Notes under the pieces: generated by a model
What the model saw: the letters and a program-made list of their open reading frames with translations, nothing else
Databases searched by the model: none
What the model was told of the DNA's origin: nothing
Origin: Akanthomyces muscarius
Lineage: Eukaryota; Ascomycota; Sordariomycetes; Hypocreales; Cordycipitaceae
Assembly (NCBI RefSeq): GCF_028009165.1
Contig: NW_026611617.1
Span: 1,306,648-1,370,647 of the forward strand
Length of the DNA stretch: 64,000 nt
Reading direction: 5' to 3'
Translations under genes and position numbers: made by a program
Shown here: piece by piece, positions 25,000-37,293 of the stretch
Layout of the letters: each line of letters starts with the position of its first letter
How positions within the stretch are numbered: the first letter of the stretch is position 1

Positions 25000-27900
25000 G
25001 GATTAAATATAACTACTATACTATTTATTTTTAGTAAGGAGTATAAGGTTATAGTCTGTTATAAGTATAGGACGTATATATCGCCTTATAGGCTAAAGGC
25101 TTAAAGAGAGTATTTATATAAGGAACTATATTATCTAAGTAGAATCTTAATAAAAGTAGTATTAAAGATTTTATCTATATATAGGCTATAGATATAAAGT
25201 ATAAAAGAATTATAAGCTTATAGGCCTAATAGGCGAACACCCTATAACTAAATTAATAGACTTATAATATTTAGTAGTTATATATATATATATAATAAGA
25301 TAGTGTATAACTTTACTATATAGCGGCTATAAAAGATATAGGACTATATACCCTAATATAAAAAGAAGGCGTTATAGTATAACTAAGACAGCTATAGACC
25401 TCTCTAATAGGCCTACACTCTATAGTCCTAGTTTATAGTAGCGGGACTCCTTAATTATTTTATTATAAAGGATAAGACTAGCGTCCTAGAAAGTAATATA
25501 GTAGATATAGTAGTATAGTGTTATAAGGGCGTATATTAGCTAGTAGCGGACTAATCTAATAGCCGCCTAATAATATAATAGTAAGTATAAAGGCTTAGTA
25601 ACTTTACCTCTAGTATAGGCAAAAAGGGTAAGGACTAGACCTTTTAATACTTTAAGAACAAGTTAACCTTAGTAATATACTTCTAGAAGGCCTAGGAGCT
25701 ACTTATATACTACTATTAGGTCGTATACTATAGTAATAGCCACTTTACTAGGTCTAGCTAGGACTAGAGCCTAGGCTAGAGCTAGAGCTAGTAGGTATAT
25801 AAGTATAAACTGCTATAACACGTTATTAAGCTAACTGTAGATTAGCAGTTAGTAATAAAAAGCATCTTAAAGACACTATAGCGGTAAGATACTAGAAGGC
25901 GATAGGAGAGCGGCGTAATAGCTAGTACCGATAAGGCTAGGCAGTAATAGCAGTTAGCTATAAAAGAGTAGGAGGAGTAGAGGAGGCAGAGCAGAGAGGA
26001 CGACTAGGAGGCGGATAAGCTATAGCTACTTATCTAGTATATACTTCTCACGCTTATTAGCTAGATAGTAGGCAGTAAGCCGTTCTAGTCGCCACTACTT
26101 AGCTACTATATAATATACGCTTAAAGCAGGCTACACATAGTGGCGAACTAGGCGCCTAGCGAGTTAAAGCGGGGTACTAGTAATAATAAGGCTAATAAGG
26201 TAGTATATAGACACGCTAAATAGACTACCTAGAAGGACCTAGGTAACTATATAAGCTACCTATTAGCTATAGTATAGACAGTATAGCTACTAATCTTTAA
26301 GTCAGTCTATAATAGTATTAAGGACACTAGTAGCTATATCCTAAACACACTATAAGAGACGTACAAGTCGTATATATACTAGAAGTATAAGATAGTCTAT
26401 AGGTATATCCTATAGTAGCAGCTATACCTATCAGCGACCACCTAGTCCTAGGTGTTAAGGATATAAACCTACTAGTCGCTATACGGCGGCATTATTATGT
26501 ACATAGATAAGACACTATATATAGAGCAGCTAACACACCTTATAGTAGAGACCTTCTAGCACACCTACTAGCTACTATTCGCGCGGCTAATATTTAGGGC
26601 TATAGATAGTGCCCCCTTTAAGTTATAACGCCTATATAACGACTTAGACGCTAAGAAGGTTGGCAGCTCTTAGGCCACGGACGCCTAGAATATAGAGCTC
26701 CTAGCTAGGATAAAGGATAGGCTATAGTATAAGATATAACACTAGGCTAACCTAAACAGGGCGTTTATATAAAAGTGCTAAGATAATAGTACTATACTAT
26801 ACTAGTAGGTAATAGCTACGTATAAGTCTTACATTTAGGAGTTCCTAGAAGTAATAAGCTCTCTAATCTATATATCGCCACTACTACCCTTATACACGCC
26901 TAAGCTATAAAGCGTAATATATAGGAATAGCGTATAGTAGCGTAGTATTTTTGTCTATAAGGGGCTTATTATATTATATATATAATACTATAGGAGCTAG
27001 TAATAGATAGGCAATATAACTAATAATATACGCTTCCTACTATACTATATTAAAGACCTACTATTAACGTTCCTAGCCTTTATATAGCCACTATAATAGT
27101 TATTTCTATATTAAGTCCGTCTAAGGGCGCTACTATTACTGTACTTATAGTCTAGGCTAGACGGCAAGGTCTAACGAGATAAGAAGGTATCCACCTACCT
27201 ATAGTGGGCGTACGTCTAGGCGGAGATCCCTAAATTTAAGGTGGTATAATAGAGGTAAGTGTTAGCCTTAATTACTAAGGAAAAGTTTACACTATAAAAG
27301 AGGGCTAACTTTAAGCTAGATAATATTAGCGGCAATAAGGTTCTAATAGGCGGCGATAAGGACCTAGTGGTAGATCTCATAGCGGCTAGTAACTATAGCT
27401 ACGTAACCCTAAGCCACGCCTATACCGGGTTAATAACGCTAACTATAAACACACTGTTATATAGGGCCTTCTAGGCCTTATAGAGTTAGTAGGGGTTGTT
27501 TAGCGTTAACTACACTCTAGACCGTATCTTAGCCGAGGAGGGCGACAGCGGCCGGCGCGTAAAGCGATCGTGAGGACGCACAGATAATAACAATAATAAT
27601 AATAACAACGATAATAACACAAGCTAGGTGGCGGGCAGCTATAAGAGACAGCGGCTACACAGCTAGCCGCTCGCTATAGAGAAGGAGCTTAAGCAGGTAG
27701 TACGGGAGCTCTATAACGACCCCGCCTTATAGCTACAGAGGCTAGGTTAGCGCGACGCGCTTATAGCGGCTATAGGGCCTAGGGCGGCTAAGTAGGTTAT
27801 TATAGTGCTCGTTACTAGCTTAAGCAAGTCGCTAGTCGTACTAGTCACAGCGGTACTCCCTAGGGCGGGCACTATAGTCTTAATCTTACTAACAGTAGCC

Positions 27901-29600
27901 CTATAGAGCAGTATGATGTACTATGTGGCCGTAATAGGTATCTGCGTGCTAGTATAGTCGCTAGGTAAGACTAGGACACCGCTGCTAGTTATTATATTAG
28001 CGGAAGCTGCCTATACAGAAAGCTTTAACATATACCTTAGTAGGCTCTAGTTAAAGTAGAAACTAGACCGGATTATAGTAGATAAAGCGTACCTTATAAT
28101 CACAGCTAGTAGCTACTAAAAAAGCATAAAGCGCCTAGGATAGTACGCGTAGTAGGTAACGATATAGACGATCTAAATAACCACTACACTCCCGCCTGAC
28201 TTTAAGGAACTATTCCTATAGCGTAACTATCTCGTCTAGCCTAAGATTATATACGAGTTGACTAACTAGCTAAACATCTAGTACTATATAGTACGGTATA
28301 TAGGCAGGCGCGGCCTCTGTCCTTAGGCGCTTAACCTAGCTTAGGCCTATAAGACATAACTTAGCGTAGATATAAGAGGCCGTATTATTATCTACTATAA
28401 GATAATAGACTTAATACTAGAGATTACTAAGGCGCTACTATATAAGATATATACTAGCGACCGCCACGTTATAGGCGAGGAAGAGAAAGATCTAGCACTA
28501 GCGCGCTAGCTTAGGCTGACTAGATCGCCAATTATAGTAGTAATAGACGCCCTTAACGTCAGGTTTAACTACCTATATATACGGTTCGTACTCTACACGG
28601 GGCCGCCCTAGTGTCTAATAGTATTCTCCTAGGGCTCTAGCTAGGCAGGGCGCGACTAGCAGCTAGCAGAGGCTGTGATCCTAATAAGCGCTGTATAGCG
28701 GCCTTACCTAGGCGGCTAGTAGGTAGCGTAGGTAATAACTCTAGACGAAGAGATAATATAGCTCTACCTTATATAGACACACTATTACTAGGCGGTGATA
28801 AGCTAGTTCTTAGACGGGCCGGCTAACTAGCGCTAGTATATAGCAGGTAAGGACAAGCTGTGCGGTGTCTACCCTAACCTACACGTCAAGCAGCGTCTAG
28901 TAGGGCTTAAGTATAAGCTTCCAGCACCACTACCACTTAAGGTAGAGGATAACAGTGGTAACGGCCATAGCGACAAGGAAGGGTGCGACATAGCGGCCGT
29001 GCGCTAGCACTAGGGTAGCAGGCAGGAGCCTAACACGATAGTGTATACCGGGCTAGCTAAGGTCTACCGCCGGGACATAGTCGACGAGCTAGTACTTCGC
29101 CGGTTTAAGTCGGATATACGCGTTATAGTAGGCAGCTATCTTATATACCGGATTTAGAGCCGGCCTTTTAACCACACTAGCGGTACGTGCTATTCGCGGT
29201 ACGATTAGATCTAGCAGAAATTAGCTATACTTATAATATGCGCGAAGGAGGGCCGGGACTAGATAAGTAAGTTTATAATATGCTATAACTACTATATGCT
29301 ATAGGTAATATATACGTGTATAGATCTAGTATAGTAGGAGTAAGCGATTAATATAGAGCGCTTATAATCCTATAAGTTCCGCGATATAATTATACCGCTA
29401 TACTATACCGCCTTTACGAATAAGGCTATACGGCTAATTATTATAAAGAACTTCAACTAGTTCGCTAATATAGACGTATATATATAGTAGCTTAGTAAGA
29501 CTAGTAAGCTAGGCGGCACGCTATACACCTAGTCTGTTAAGGTAGCGGCGTATCTAATCTTAGAACTACACTAAGACGGATAACTAGGCTATAACGGAAA
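25000..29600 (+). pseudogene. TLH-D2: full-length telomere-linked RecQ helicase, moderately RIP-mutated
   Basis: A zinc-finger N-terminus starts near 25050 (VCYKYRTYI). The middle region carries WR..LALIT-like and NYSY..LSHAY segments near 27230-27430, with Tyr 27421 nine codons after a His-to-Tyr codon at 27394. Helicase motifs follow: Walker A at 27814-27831 (TSLSKS, both Gly codons changed to Ser), GTIV.I motif Ia near 27870, DEAH remnant at 28078-28092 (VDKAY), motif V near 28530-28580 (IDALNV) and motif VI near 28640 (AGRD). Mutation is lighter toward the C-terminus, and GC content is higher than in TLH-A and TLH-B. Confidence 0.8.
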
Positions 29601-30399
29601 AAAGAGTTTATTAGTAGTAGTACTATATAGAGAGTACTAGTAGAGCTACGAAAGATAGGTAAAGGTAGGGTAAGCTCTAAGGGGGGGGTTAGAAATAGGA
29701 TAATAGCTAGTATATATAAGCGCTCCTAGCTAGTAATTAGTAGTTTTCCCTAGGTGTGTTATATATAGGACTAGTATCTAGTAGAGACCACCATATATAA
29801 GATAGATTAACTATACTATTACTCTATTTATAAAATAGATTACACTATAACTATACACTAATAATAAGATCTAATAAATAAATAGGAAAAGTAAATTTTA
29901 AAATAAGTAAGTAAACCTACTAAGTCTTACCCTAAGAGATAAAGGATTTATATTAATATAGTAGTTATTATTAATATTACTAGGTTAGCAGACAGTATAG
30001 GGTATCATTAAGTAGGCGGCTACGTATAAGTGCGTTTCTATAGGCGGCGTCAGACTAAATAGAACTCACACTATAACCCACCATATAATAGAAGATATTA
30101 GAACAAGGGGCGATAATAACAAAACAACCAATTTATACTAGCAGAATTAATAATAGTAGTAACAGCGAAGACAGAGTAATAATCTATAATAAGTTATTAT
30201 AAAGCTATAAAAAGGGTATATAAACTACTTTTAGCGAAGTACAGCTTAGGGAACCATAGCCCTAATAATGTTTTATTTCTAGCAGGCTCTCCTCCTTAGT
30301 AGATATAGAGCCAAACAAGCCCGAAATAACCACTAATAAGCTTAAGTATACAATTAGCCTAAAGTAAGCCTAGGGTTACGTGGTTAACAGAAGCATAAA
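29601..30399. other. unassigned spacer after TLH-D2
   Basis: It begins with mutated AT-rich DNA and from about 29990 shifts to A/C-rich DNA. No domain can be read. It may contain the 3' flank of TLH-D2. Confidence 0.35.
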
Positions 30400-31725
30400 C
30401 ATCCACCTAGATATCAACCTAAAAGGCAACACAGACACAGTCCTAAGTACGTATAGCAGAACCTAAAGTACATACAGTAGACCTAAGAACACAGAGTAGA
30501 ACCCATAGACAACCCGACCAAGCCTAAGAACCCTAAGTACGTATAACAGAACCTATAGACACCCTAAACAAGCCCAACCAAGCCTAAGTCCACATAGTAC
30601 ACCCAAGAAACACCTAACAACCCCCAAGTAGACCAAATAACCAGCAGACAGCCTAAACCAACACACGGCAGAACCCGTAGGCCTAAGTACACATATAGAC
30701 ACCCTAAACGAACTAAACGGCCTAAGTACACGTAGGTAAGGCTAAGCCCAAACTAGCCCTAAGTGGAACGAAACAACTATAATAACCATAGATATATGTA
30801 CTAGACCTAGAAAACATAAAAGAAACCCAGAACGAACCGCAAAGATACCGAACAACGATAGGTACACAAAGTTGAACACAGACAACCCAAACAGCCGTAA
30901 GTACAAATAGTACACCCAAGCAGACCCAGAACAGCGCCTAATAACTGTAGGTACACGTAGTTCACTAAAGAAACAAAGCGAGCCAGGGTTCCATAGTACA
31001 CCTATTAACTATAAGCACACTAGGCGGACACCGTAAAGACCACATAAAATAAACCCAACATCCCTAAGTACAGGTAGTAGACCCGAGCAGCACTAACATT
31101 AACCCAGAGTACACTAAGTCAGCGGAAGCGACCTAGCCCCAACCCAGCACTAAGTAACCCGAAACAACCATAACAACAAAGGGGGCATATAGTAGACACT
31201 ATAGACACGCCAAGCAACCCTAAATAGACCAAATAACTATAAGAGTATAAAGTAAAACCTAACAGCCCTAAGTACAGGTAGGGAACGCTAATAAGGCCTA
31301 GGGTTACATAGTAGGCCAGAATAAAGCCAAGTAAGCGCCAGGTAGACGTAGTATAACGCAGTAAAGCTAAGGATTAGGTAGTAGCGCGAAGGAACCCCGA
31401 AAACCACTGACAACCGTCGAACAGCCCCAAGTACGTGCAGTAAAGCCGTGTACAGCCTATAAACAGCCTATAAATAACCTGTAAACCGCCTGTACACCGC
31501 CTATAACCCTGCCGTTAAGCGTGTAAGCGCGTTATTAGGGAATAACCACCAAAGAACCGCAAGTGCACGTAGTAAACCCATTAAAAGTCCACAAATAATC
31601 CGAAAAGTCTATAAACCCGTCGTTATCCGCCCATTAAGCACGTTAGCACGTTATTAGGTTGACAGCAATAGCATAACAGCCCGGCAAGCCCAGGAACCCG
31701 CCGTTAACCGCCCGTTAAGCCAGTT
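30400..31725. repeat. A/C-rich degenerate tandem repeat region
   Basis: A motif close to CCTAAGTACACGTAGTAGACCC recurs at irregular spacing of roughly 35-75 bases, for example near 30449, 30530, 30680, 30720, 30895, 31066, 31268 and 31427. T is scarce on the + strand while A and C are abundant. The later part includes CGCCTGTA/CCTATAAA-type repeats and CCGTTAAGC.CGTTA units. The short hydrophobic frames on the - strand here follow from the composition and are not genes. Confidence 0.65.
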
Positions 31726-31935
31726 AGTAGGGAGAGTATAGGGATAGGAGGGTATAGTTATAAGAGGGTTATTATATTAGGTTATAAGGATAGAGAGTTA
31801 AAATAGGATTAAGAAGCGTAAAGATTTAAAAGTAAGTTAGTATAGGCGGGTTATAGATTAGAAGGGAGTGTGAAGGGGTGAAAGGTTTTAGGAAGTTAAG
31901 GTTAAGGATTTTAATAGATATAGGGTTAGGAAGAG
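31726..31935 (+). other. cytosine-free block, left part
   Basis: After GCCAGTTAGTAGGG the + strand almost loses C: only two C residues occur in about 210 bases, while G remains frequent. The block continues at 33776 beyond the Fot1/pogo element. No ORF is present. Confidence 0.85.
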
Positions 31936-31937
31936 TA

Positions 31938-31979
31938 ACGTCGGCCACCCACTTCTTGGCCCTACCCACATCTCGGCGC
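31938..31979 (+). repeat. left terminal inverted repeat of Fot1/pogo element
   Basis: 42 bp beginning ACGTCGGCCACCCACTTCTT and ending CGGCGC; the exact reverse complement of 33732-33773. Confidence 0.95.
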
Positions 31980-32077
31980 CGTCATTCCACCCACTTCAAC
32001 ACCAAACTTACATTACTAGAACCGTGTTTTCTCGCGCAATTATAATTATCTTAACGTTAAATTTTATATATACAATA

Positions 32078-33628
32078 ATGCCTCCTAAATATACCGAACA
32101 GGCTCTTTAAAATGCTATTCAGGACGTGATTGGCGGCATAAAACTCTATATTGCTGCATAGCGGTGGGAGGTACCGCGGTCAACGATATAGGAACGATTA
32201 AAGGGCAGAACATCACGCAAAGAGGCCTTTAAGGGTATATAAAAGCTTCTATCGATATAGGAAGCAGATTTAAGAGGCTGGATATTAATTCAGGACGCTC
32301 TGGGCAACCCGCCGACCTATAAGCAGATCTGGCAGATAGTGGGCGAGTTAGCCAGAGTCAACGGCGATACAAAACCAGTCGGCAAGAACTAGATACAGGG
32401 CTTTATTAAAAGAAACCTAGAAATTAAGACCTTAAGAGGCAAGAGACTTAATTTTAAAAGGGCTAATAGCGCCTCGACTTACATTATACAGAGTTTCTTC
32501 AAGCTTCTGACGATTAGCGCTATTAACGAGATACTCCTAAGCAACCGATACAACATAGACGAGACTAGGCTTGCAATAGGTCTCCAAGAGAACGGCCTAG
32601 TACTAGGGTTATTATAGAAAAGAATTGCCCTGAAGAAGCAGTCTGGAATACGCTGTTAGAGTATAATCTTTGAGTGTATCTCAGCGCTGGGCAAGAGCCT
32701 TACTCCGCTAGTACTGTTTAATGGTAAGAGCGTTCAAGAGCAGTGGTTTCCTGAGGGATTAGGCCCTTTTAAAGGCTAGAAGTTCGAGGCAACAGCCCGG
32801 GGCTGGACTAATGATAAAATCGCTCTCTATTGGTTGCAGGCTATCTTTATTCCAGAAACAAGACCGCCTCTAGGCTAGCGCCGCCTCCTTATTATTGATG
32901 GCCACGGAAGCCATTGTATAATAGAATTTTTATACGAATGTTATCGCTATAACATATACCTTCTATTCCTGCCAGCTTATAGCTCTCACGTTCTTTAACC
33001 TCTTAATGTGGCGGTGTTTAGCTCGATTAAAGCCTGTTATTATAAGGAGATTAGTAACCGGCCTAACGACGACGATTCCTCGCCTGTTAGAAAAAGAATT
33101 TTTCTTGAAAGTTACGCTATCGCTAGAGCAGCTGGTCTATCAAATCAAAATATTCGTGCTAGGTGGCGAAGGGCTGGCTTGTGGCTAGTTGATATGGCGA
33201 AGCTACTGATAAGTAAGTTGCTTGTTGATCCGCTCCTAATAACACTAAAAACACCTCCTTTAGAGCCGAAATTAGTACTCGCAGAAGCCCTGCTAGAGGT
33301 CAAAACACCTACTAATACACATCAACTCCGACGCCTTCTTTCCGATAGTACGCATCCTTTAACCAGCCGGCGTACCTCGTAGCTAATGTAACGTAAGATC
33401 ACAAAGCAATTTCATACCTAACAAGCCCAAATACTCTTCTCAAAACAAGAGAATACAAAACTCCATACAGTAAGGAAGCTATCACTGTAAAAACAACGGA
33501 AGAAAGTTAATTCTAACCCTAATTCCGTCTTTGTTGAAATTATAGACGTTGAAAACACACGTAGCCAGCTTGAGATGCAACTGACAGGGGTCACGCGCGA
33601 TATTCTAAGAATTGAAGCTATAGAGTGA
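32078..33628 (+). pseudogene. pogo-family DDE transposase, broken by in-frame stops
   Basis: A single 517-codon frame from ATG 32078 to TGA 33626-33628 has no frameshift but many TAG, TAA and similar stops. The N-terminus has a helix-turn-helix and CENP-B-like region, with the segment GNPPTYKQIW near 32305-32335. The DDE catalytic core shows Asp in NIDET at codon 161 (32558) and Asp in IIDGHGSH at codon 274 (32897). The third acidic position in the PLNVAVF motif (codon 310, 33005) is Asn (AAT), where this family has Asp. This fits a G-to-A RIP change and removes catalysis. The open pieces at 33006-33382 are only the tail of this gene. Confidence 0.92.
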
Positions 33629-33731
33629 TTATTTAGTTAATTTTGTATCTAATGGTGTATTTATTATGTTATTATAATGTTTTTTGGATTCGTTGTGCGG
33701 CATCTAGAAAGTGGTGTTGAAGACGCGTGTC

Positions 33732-33773
33732 GCGCCGAGATGTGGGTAGGGCCAAGAAGTGGGTGGCCGACGT
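33732..33773 (-). repeat. right terminal inverted repeat of Fot1/pogo element
   Basis: Exact 42-bp inverted copy of 31938-31979, followed by the TA target duplication. Confidence 0.95.
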
Positions 33774-33775
33774 TA

Positions 33776-34930
33776 TATTATAAGAGTATATATAAATATA
33801 GTAGTAGTAAAGGTATAGAGGAAAAAAATGTTTAAGGTAGGAGTTTAGATTAGGGTTATAGATAGTGTTTATTAGTAAGAGTAGTTTAGGGGGATAAAGA
33901 AAAAAGGTTAGGGTTAAAGAGGAGGTAGTTAATAGTTAGTTATAGTTTAAAAAGTATTATAAATATTAGGTTTAGGGTTATAGTAATAGGTTAAAAAAGA
34001 TAGTTAGTTAAGAAAGTTATAAGAAGTTTATAAAGTATATAGGTAAAAGTAGTTATAAAATAGGGTTAAAGGTATAATATAAAGAGTTAGTTAGGGTTAT
34101 AAAATTTATAGTAAAGGTAAATAATAGAGTTAAAAGGGTATTAAGTAGTAAAGTGAGTTATATAAGATAATATATAAGGTTACTAATAGGATGGATTTAT
34201 AGTAAAAGAATTAATAAAGTGGTGTTTAGGGTAAAAAGAGTAGGTTATAAAAGTGTATTAAGTATAGTAGTAGTAATAATAAGTTTAAAGGTATAAGGGT
34301 GGAGTTAAGAGTATAGTATAGTAAGTAGGAGTTATTAGAGGAGAAGAGTGTTTATAGTATAGGAAAGGAAAGAGTTAAAAGGTGAGGGTTAAGGTAGAGT
34401 AGTTATTTATATTAGGAAAGTAAGTGTTATTATAATTATTATTATTAAGGTAAGAGAGGAGTAGGAAGTAAGAATAAGGGTTAAAGTTAAAAGTTAGGTT
34501 TAAAGTTAATAAAGATAGTATATATATAGTTATATAAAAGAGTTTAGTAAAAAGTAGATAGTAAAAAATAGGTTTTATAGATAAGGAGAAGTTAAAGAGA
34601 GTAGTAAGTAAATAAGGGTTTTTATAGTAGAAGTATAAAAGAGTAGATAGAAAGGAAGAGGAAGTAGAAAAAAGAGTATAAGTATAATTAAAAAAGTGAA
34701 TAAGGGGTTTAAGGTGTATATATATATATATATATATATAGGTTTTTAATAGTTTAAAAGGTAAAGTAAGAGAGGAGTTAAAAAGAGTAGTAGGTAGAAT
34801 ATGTTTTTTTAGTTTTAATAGAGTTAAAGTAAGTAAAGAATAAAGTAGTATATAAGTAACAATATAAGGTTAAGAAAGAAGATAAGGGTGAGGGTGAGTG
34901 TGAGTGTTAGGGTGAGGAAGAGTGTAAGTG
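33776..34930 (+). other. cytosine-free block, right part
   Basis: By direct reading, only two C residues occur on the + strand in about 1155 bases (near 34182 and 34860). G stays common in runs such as AGGGTTA and GGAGTAGG. The block has a short TA microsatellite near 34719-34740. Toward its right end it turns into telomere-like GGGTGA and GTTAGGGTGAGG units, then joins the TTAGGGTTAG stub. No gene is present. Confidence 0.9.
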
Positions 34931-34940
34931 TTAGGGTTAG
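34931..34940 (+). repeat. interstitial telomeric repeat stub
   Basis: TTAGGGTTAG sits immediately before retrotransposon copy 2. The 50 bases before it hold degenerate telomere-like units (GTGAGGGTGAGTGTGAGTGT and GTTAGGGTGAGG), suggesting a longer decayed telomeric tract. Confidence 0.8.
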
Positions 34941-35105
34941 AAACTGTAAATTGAGTTATCTAAGCTAGCTCGCTCGGGAATTTTCTAATAATACATTTAG
35001 AGAAAGTAATAGTAAGAAAAGAAAGTAAAAAGAAGAGTGTCCTAAGAAAGAGAGTATAGGGTAGGTAGTATAGGGTAGGTAGTGTAGGGTAGGTGGAGGG
35101 AGGGT

Positions 35106-35277
35106 GCTAGAATATGTGTTCTAGCTGTGGAGGGTGCTAGGACGTGTGTTCTAGCTGATAGAGGCGCTAGAGTGTGTGTTCTAGCTGCTTGAGGCGCTAG
35201 AGTGTGTGTTCAAGCTAATAGAGGGCGCTAGAGTATGTGTTCTAGCTGCTAGAAGGTGCTGGAATGTGTATTCTAGC
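35106..35277 (-). repeat. 3' UTR hairpin array of copy 2
   Basis: Six units of about 30 bp, each holding a GCTAGA...TCTAGC inverted repeat around a GTGTGTGT-like loop. One arm in the fourth unit is mutated to TTCAAGC. Copy 3 has seven such units. Confidence 0.8.
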
Positions 35278-35353
35278 TGGTAGAGGGTGTTGGTATGGGT
35301 GTTATAGTGGGTAGAGAGGCGTTATAGTAGGTGGAGGGGCGTTATAGTGGCTC

Positions 35354-37293
35354 TTAGTTGCCTAGGAGCTGCTGGGAGGCGGTTGGGGAGCTGGTTGACC
35401 GCTGGGAGCGCTGGGGTGGCTGCTAGGAGGCTGTTGTACAGCGCTGGGAGCGCCGGAGAGGCGGCGGCGGGGAGGGGAGGTCCGGCAGGCCTTTAGCGGC
35501 TCTATTCCGGGCCTTCTGGGCGGCTGTCATGGCCCTATATTCCCTCTGGAAGCGCTGGGACGAGGATTCCGGTGGCTGGGAGCCTTCTAAAGGCGCTGGA
35601 GAGCGCTGGGTTCCTTCCAACAGGTGCTGCATGTACCGGGAGGCGCCCGTGGGGCGCTAGGCGGCTGCTGTAGGCACTGAAGGGCGCTGGGCGGCTGCTG
35701 TAGGCACTGACGGGCGGTGGGCGGCTGTTATAGGCGCTGAAGAGCGCTGAAAGGACCGCTGGACGTGCTGGGGGGGCATGAGGGTCTGTGTGGCAGGTCC
35801 TCCCCGGAGCCCTTCGCGTATAGCGGCCCACGAGGTGCTAGGAGGCGGCTGCTTCCTAGCGATAGAGGCGCCAGAGTGTACCCGGGCCTTATAGAGCGCT
35901 AAAGAGACCATTGTGTCCAGCCAGGTGGCTGCCACAGGTCCTATAGTGGTCTGCAGGTCCTTATAGGTCTTCGTGGTTGCCTTTTCCATCAGGCCACCAG
36001 CAGAGATAATAATCGGGTAAAATTGAGGTCCTAGGGACCTGTATTTAGCCCTTTTAGCGTCTGCTGCCTCCTGTAGGGCCTTCTGGGGGTCCTCTCGTGC
36101 TAACGCCTTATTTATAGCAACAATTTGGACGTTATAGTACCTAACTGAGCCATTTAAGGTCGTGGAAAGGTCTGGGCGGAGGTCCTGGTTACCCTGGAGC
36201 TTCGGCTCAAGCTTTAGGTCCAGGGTAGCAACAGTTGCGTTAAACAGGGCCCTGACGATAGCGTTATAGCGGATTTGCCAGTGCCTTTCAGCGCCTTTAC
36301 AGGTATCCTCGTGTCCTATCGTGACTATAGAGCCACAGTAGGTACAGGGTACGTTCAGTGGGCGTATAGGAAGAATAAGACGTACCCTAAGGCCTTCTAT
36401 AACTTAGAAGTCTACTAGTTTAGTTTATTTTAATATTAGCAGCACTTCTAGCCACTTCCAGCTAAGATAGGTCGAATTTTCCAGTAGGGCCCGTTATCCG
36501 TATAGGGTAAGCTGGTCCTTAACCCTCTAGAGCCTTCCCTGGTTGATATCCTTTATAGAGGGCTTATCTGGGGGGATTCGGACCTATCCGGGCCCTTCCG
36601 GGGCTTCCAGGGGTACCTGCACGCCCCAGCTAGGCGCTGGGAAGGACGCTAGGTCCGCTAGGAGGTCCGTTAGGAGCGCTATAGGGGCGCTAGAGAGGAG
36701 GGGGCCTCTCTAGAAGCCGTCGAGCACTATAGAGGACGCTTTCCGGGCGTGGCTATAGTGTGTGTGAGGCATCTCCGCGTATAGGGTAAGTCCTAGGCCT
36801 CCCATACGTGTTGGGAGGGCTAGAAGGTCCTGGTTGGCTTAGATAGGTGCTGAGGGATCTTTTAAGGCGAGCTTTTCGACGGTGTGTAGGGTAAGACGGT
36901 CGATTTCGTAGTATAGGTCTTCTAGGCCGCTAGGGGCTAGCTGCCTAAGAAGGTGCCTAAGTAGGAAGGTTATACTTCCCTGTAGGAGAAGGAGGGCATG
37001 CTGTTTAGGCATATTCTCTAGGGTAGACAGGACTCTCTTTAGAGTCTCTATCTTACCCTGTAGGAAGGCTCTTCTTTGCTCTAGGGGGCCTATATAGGTC
37101 CCTAGGGCGTTAAGTCCTTCTTTCCTGACCTCTTCTAGGGTATAGAAGATGGATTTATAGGGGTTTAGCTTGATTGGGGAGCCGTGGAAGGCCTGGAAGA
37201 CCTTTTCCCTAGGGTCCTTCTCTCTAGAGATAATATAGGTATCATCTAGGTACGAGATAAAGATGTCTTTTGGCAGGGCCTTCTGTGCGGCCT
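35354..37293 (-). pseudogene. C-terminal part of retrotransposon ORF (reverse transcriptase tail and endonuclease), copy 2
   Basis: It corresponds to roughly residues 640-1354 of the copy 3 protein. The stop codon TAA is conserved at 35354-35356. The endonuclease region and the C-terminal Ser/Pro-rich tail are readable, but several Trp, Gln and Arg codons have become stops. The 10-residue C-terminal repeat occurs only about three times here (35650-35750) against about ten in copy 3. It lacks the zinc fingers and the reverse-transcriptase active site, and cannot be functional. Confidence 0.9.

Larger units (their letters stand above)
31938..33773 (+). mobile_element. Fot1/pogo-type (Tc1/mariner superfamily) DNA transposon
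   Basis: A 1836-bp element flanked by TA on both sides (31936-31937 and 33774-33775), the usual target duplication of the superfamily. The terminal inverted repeats are 42 bp and identical. A second inverted motif, CTTCAACACCA, lies inside both ends (about 31994-32004 and 33712-33722). The size matches known Fot1-like elements of 1.8-1.9 kb. It sits inside the cytosine-free block and kept its own C residues, so it arrived after that block lost its C. The transposase is inactivated. Confidence 0.95.
34941..37293 (-). mobile_element. telomere-targeted non-LTR retrotransposon, copy 2, 5'-truncated
   Basis: It is collinear and highly similar to copy 3 from its 3' terminus (AAACTG, 34941) through the 3' UTR hairpin array and the ORF, up to the reverse-transcriptase region (matching copy 3 to about 58250). 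The match stops at GCGGCCT (37293). Truncation at the 5' side is typical of target-primed reverse transcription. RIP-type differences from copy 3 are present but mild. Confidence 0.92.

Noticed and set aside
30722..31001. Two short hydrophobic frames on the - strand, possible membrane peptides
   Set aside because: Hydrophobicity follows from the A/C-rich composition of the degenerate repeat; there is no start context or conservation.
33006..33382. Two overlapping frames of 60 and 124 codons as separate genes
   Set aside because: The 124-codon frame is in phase with the pogo transposase and is its tail; the 60-codon frame is a shadow.
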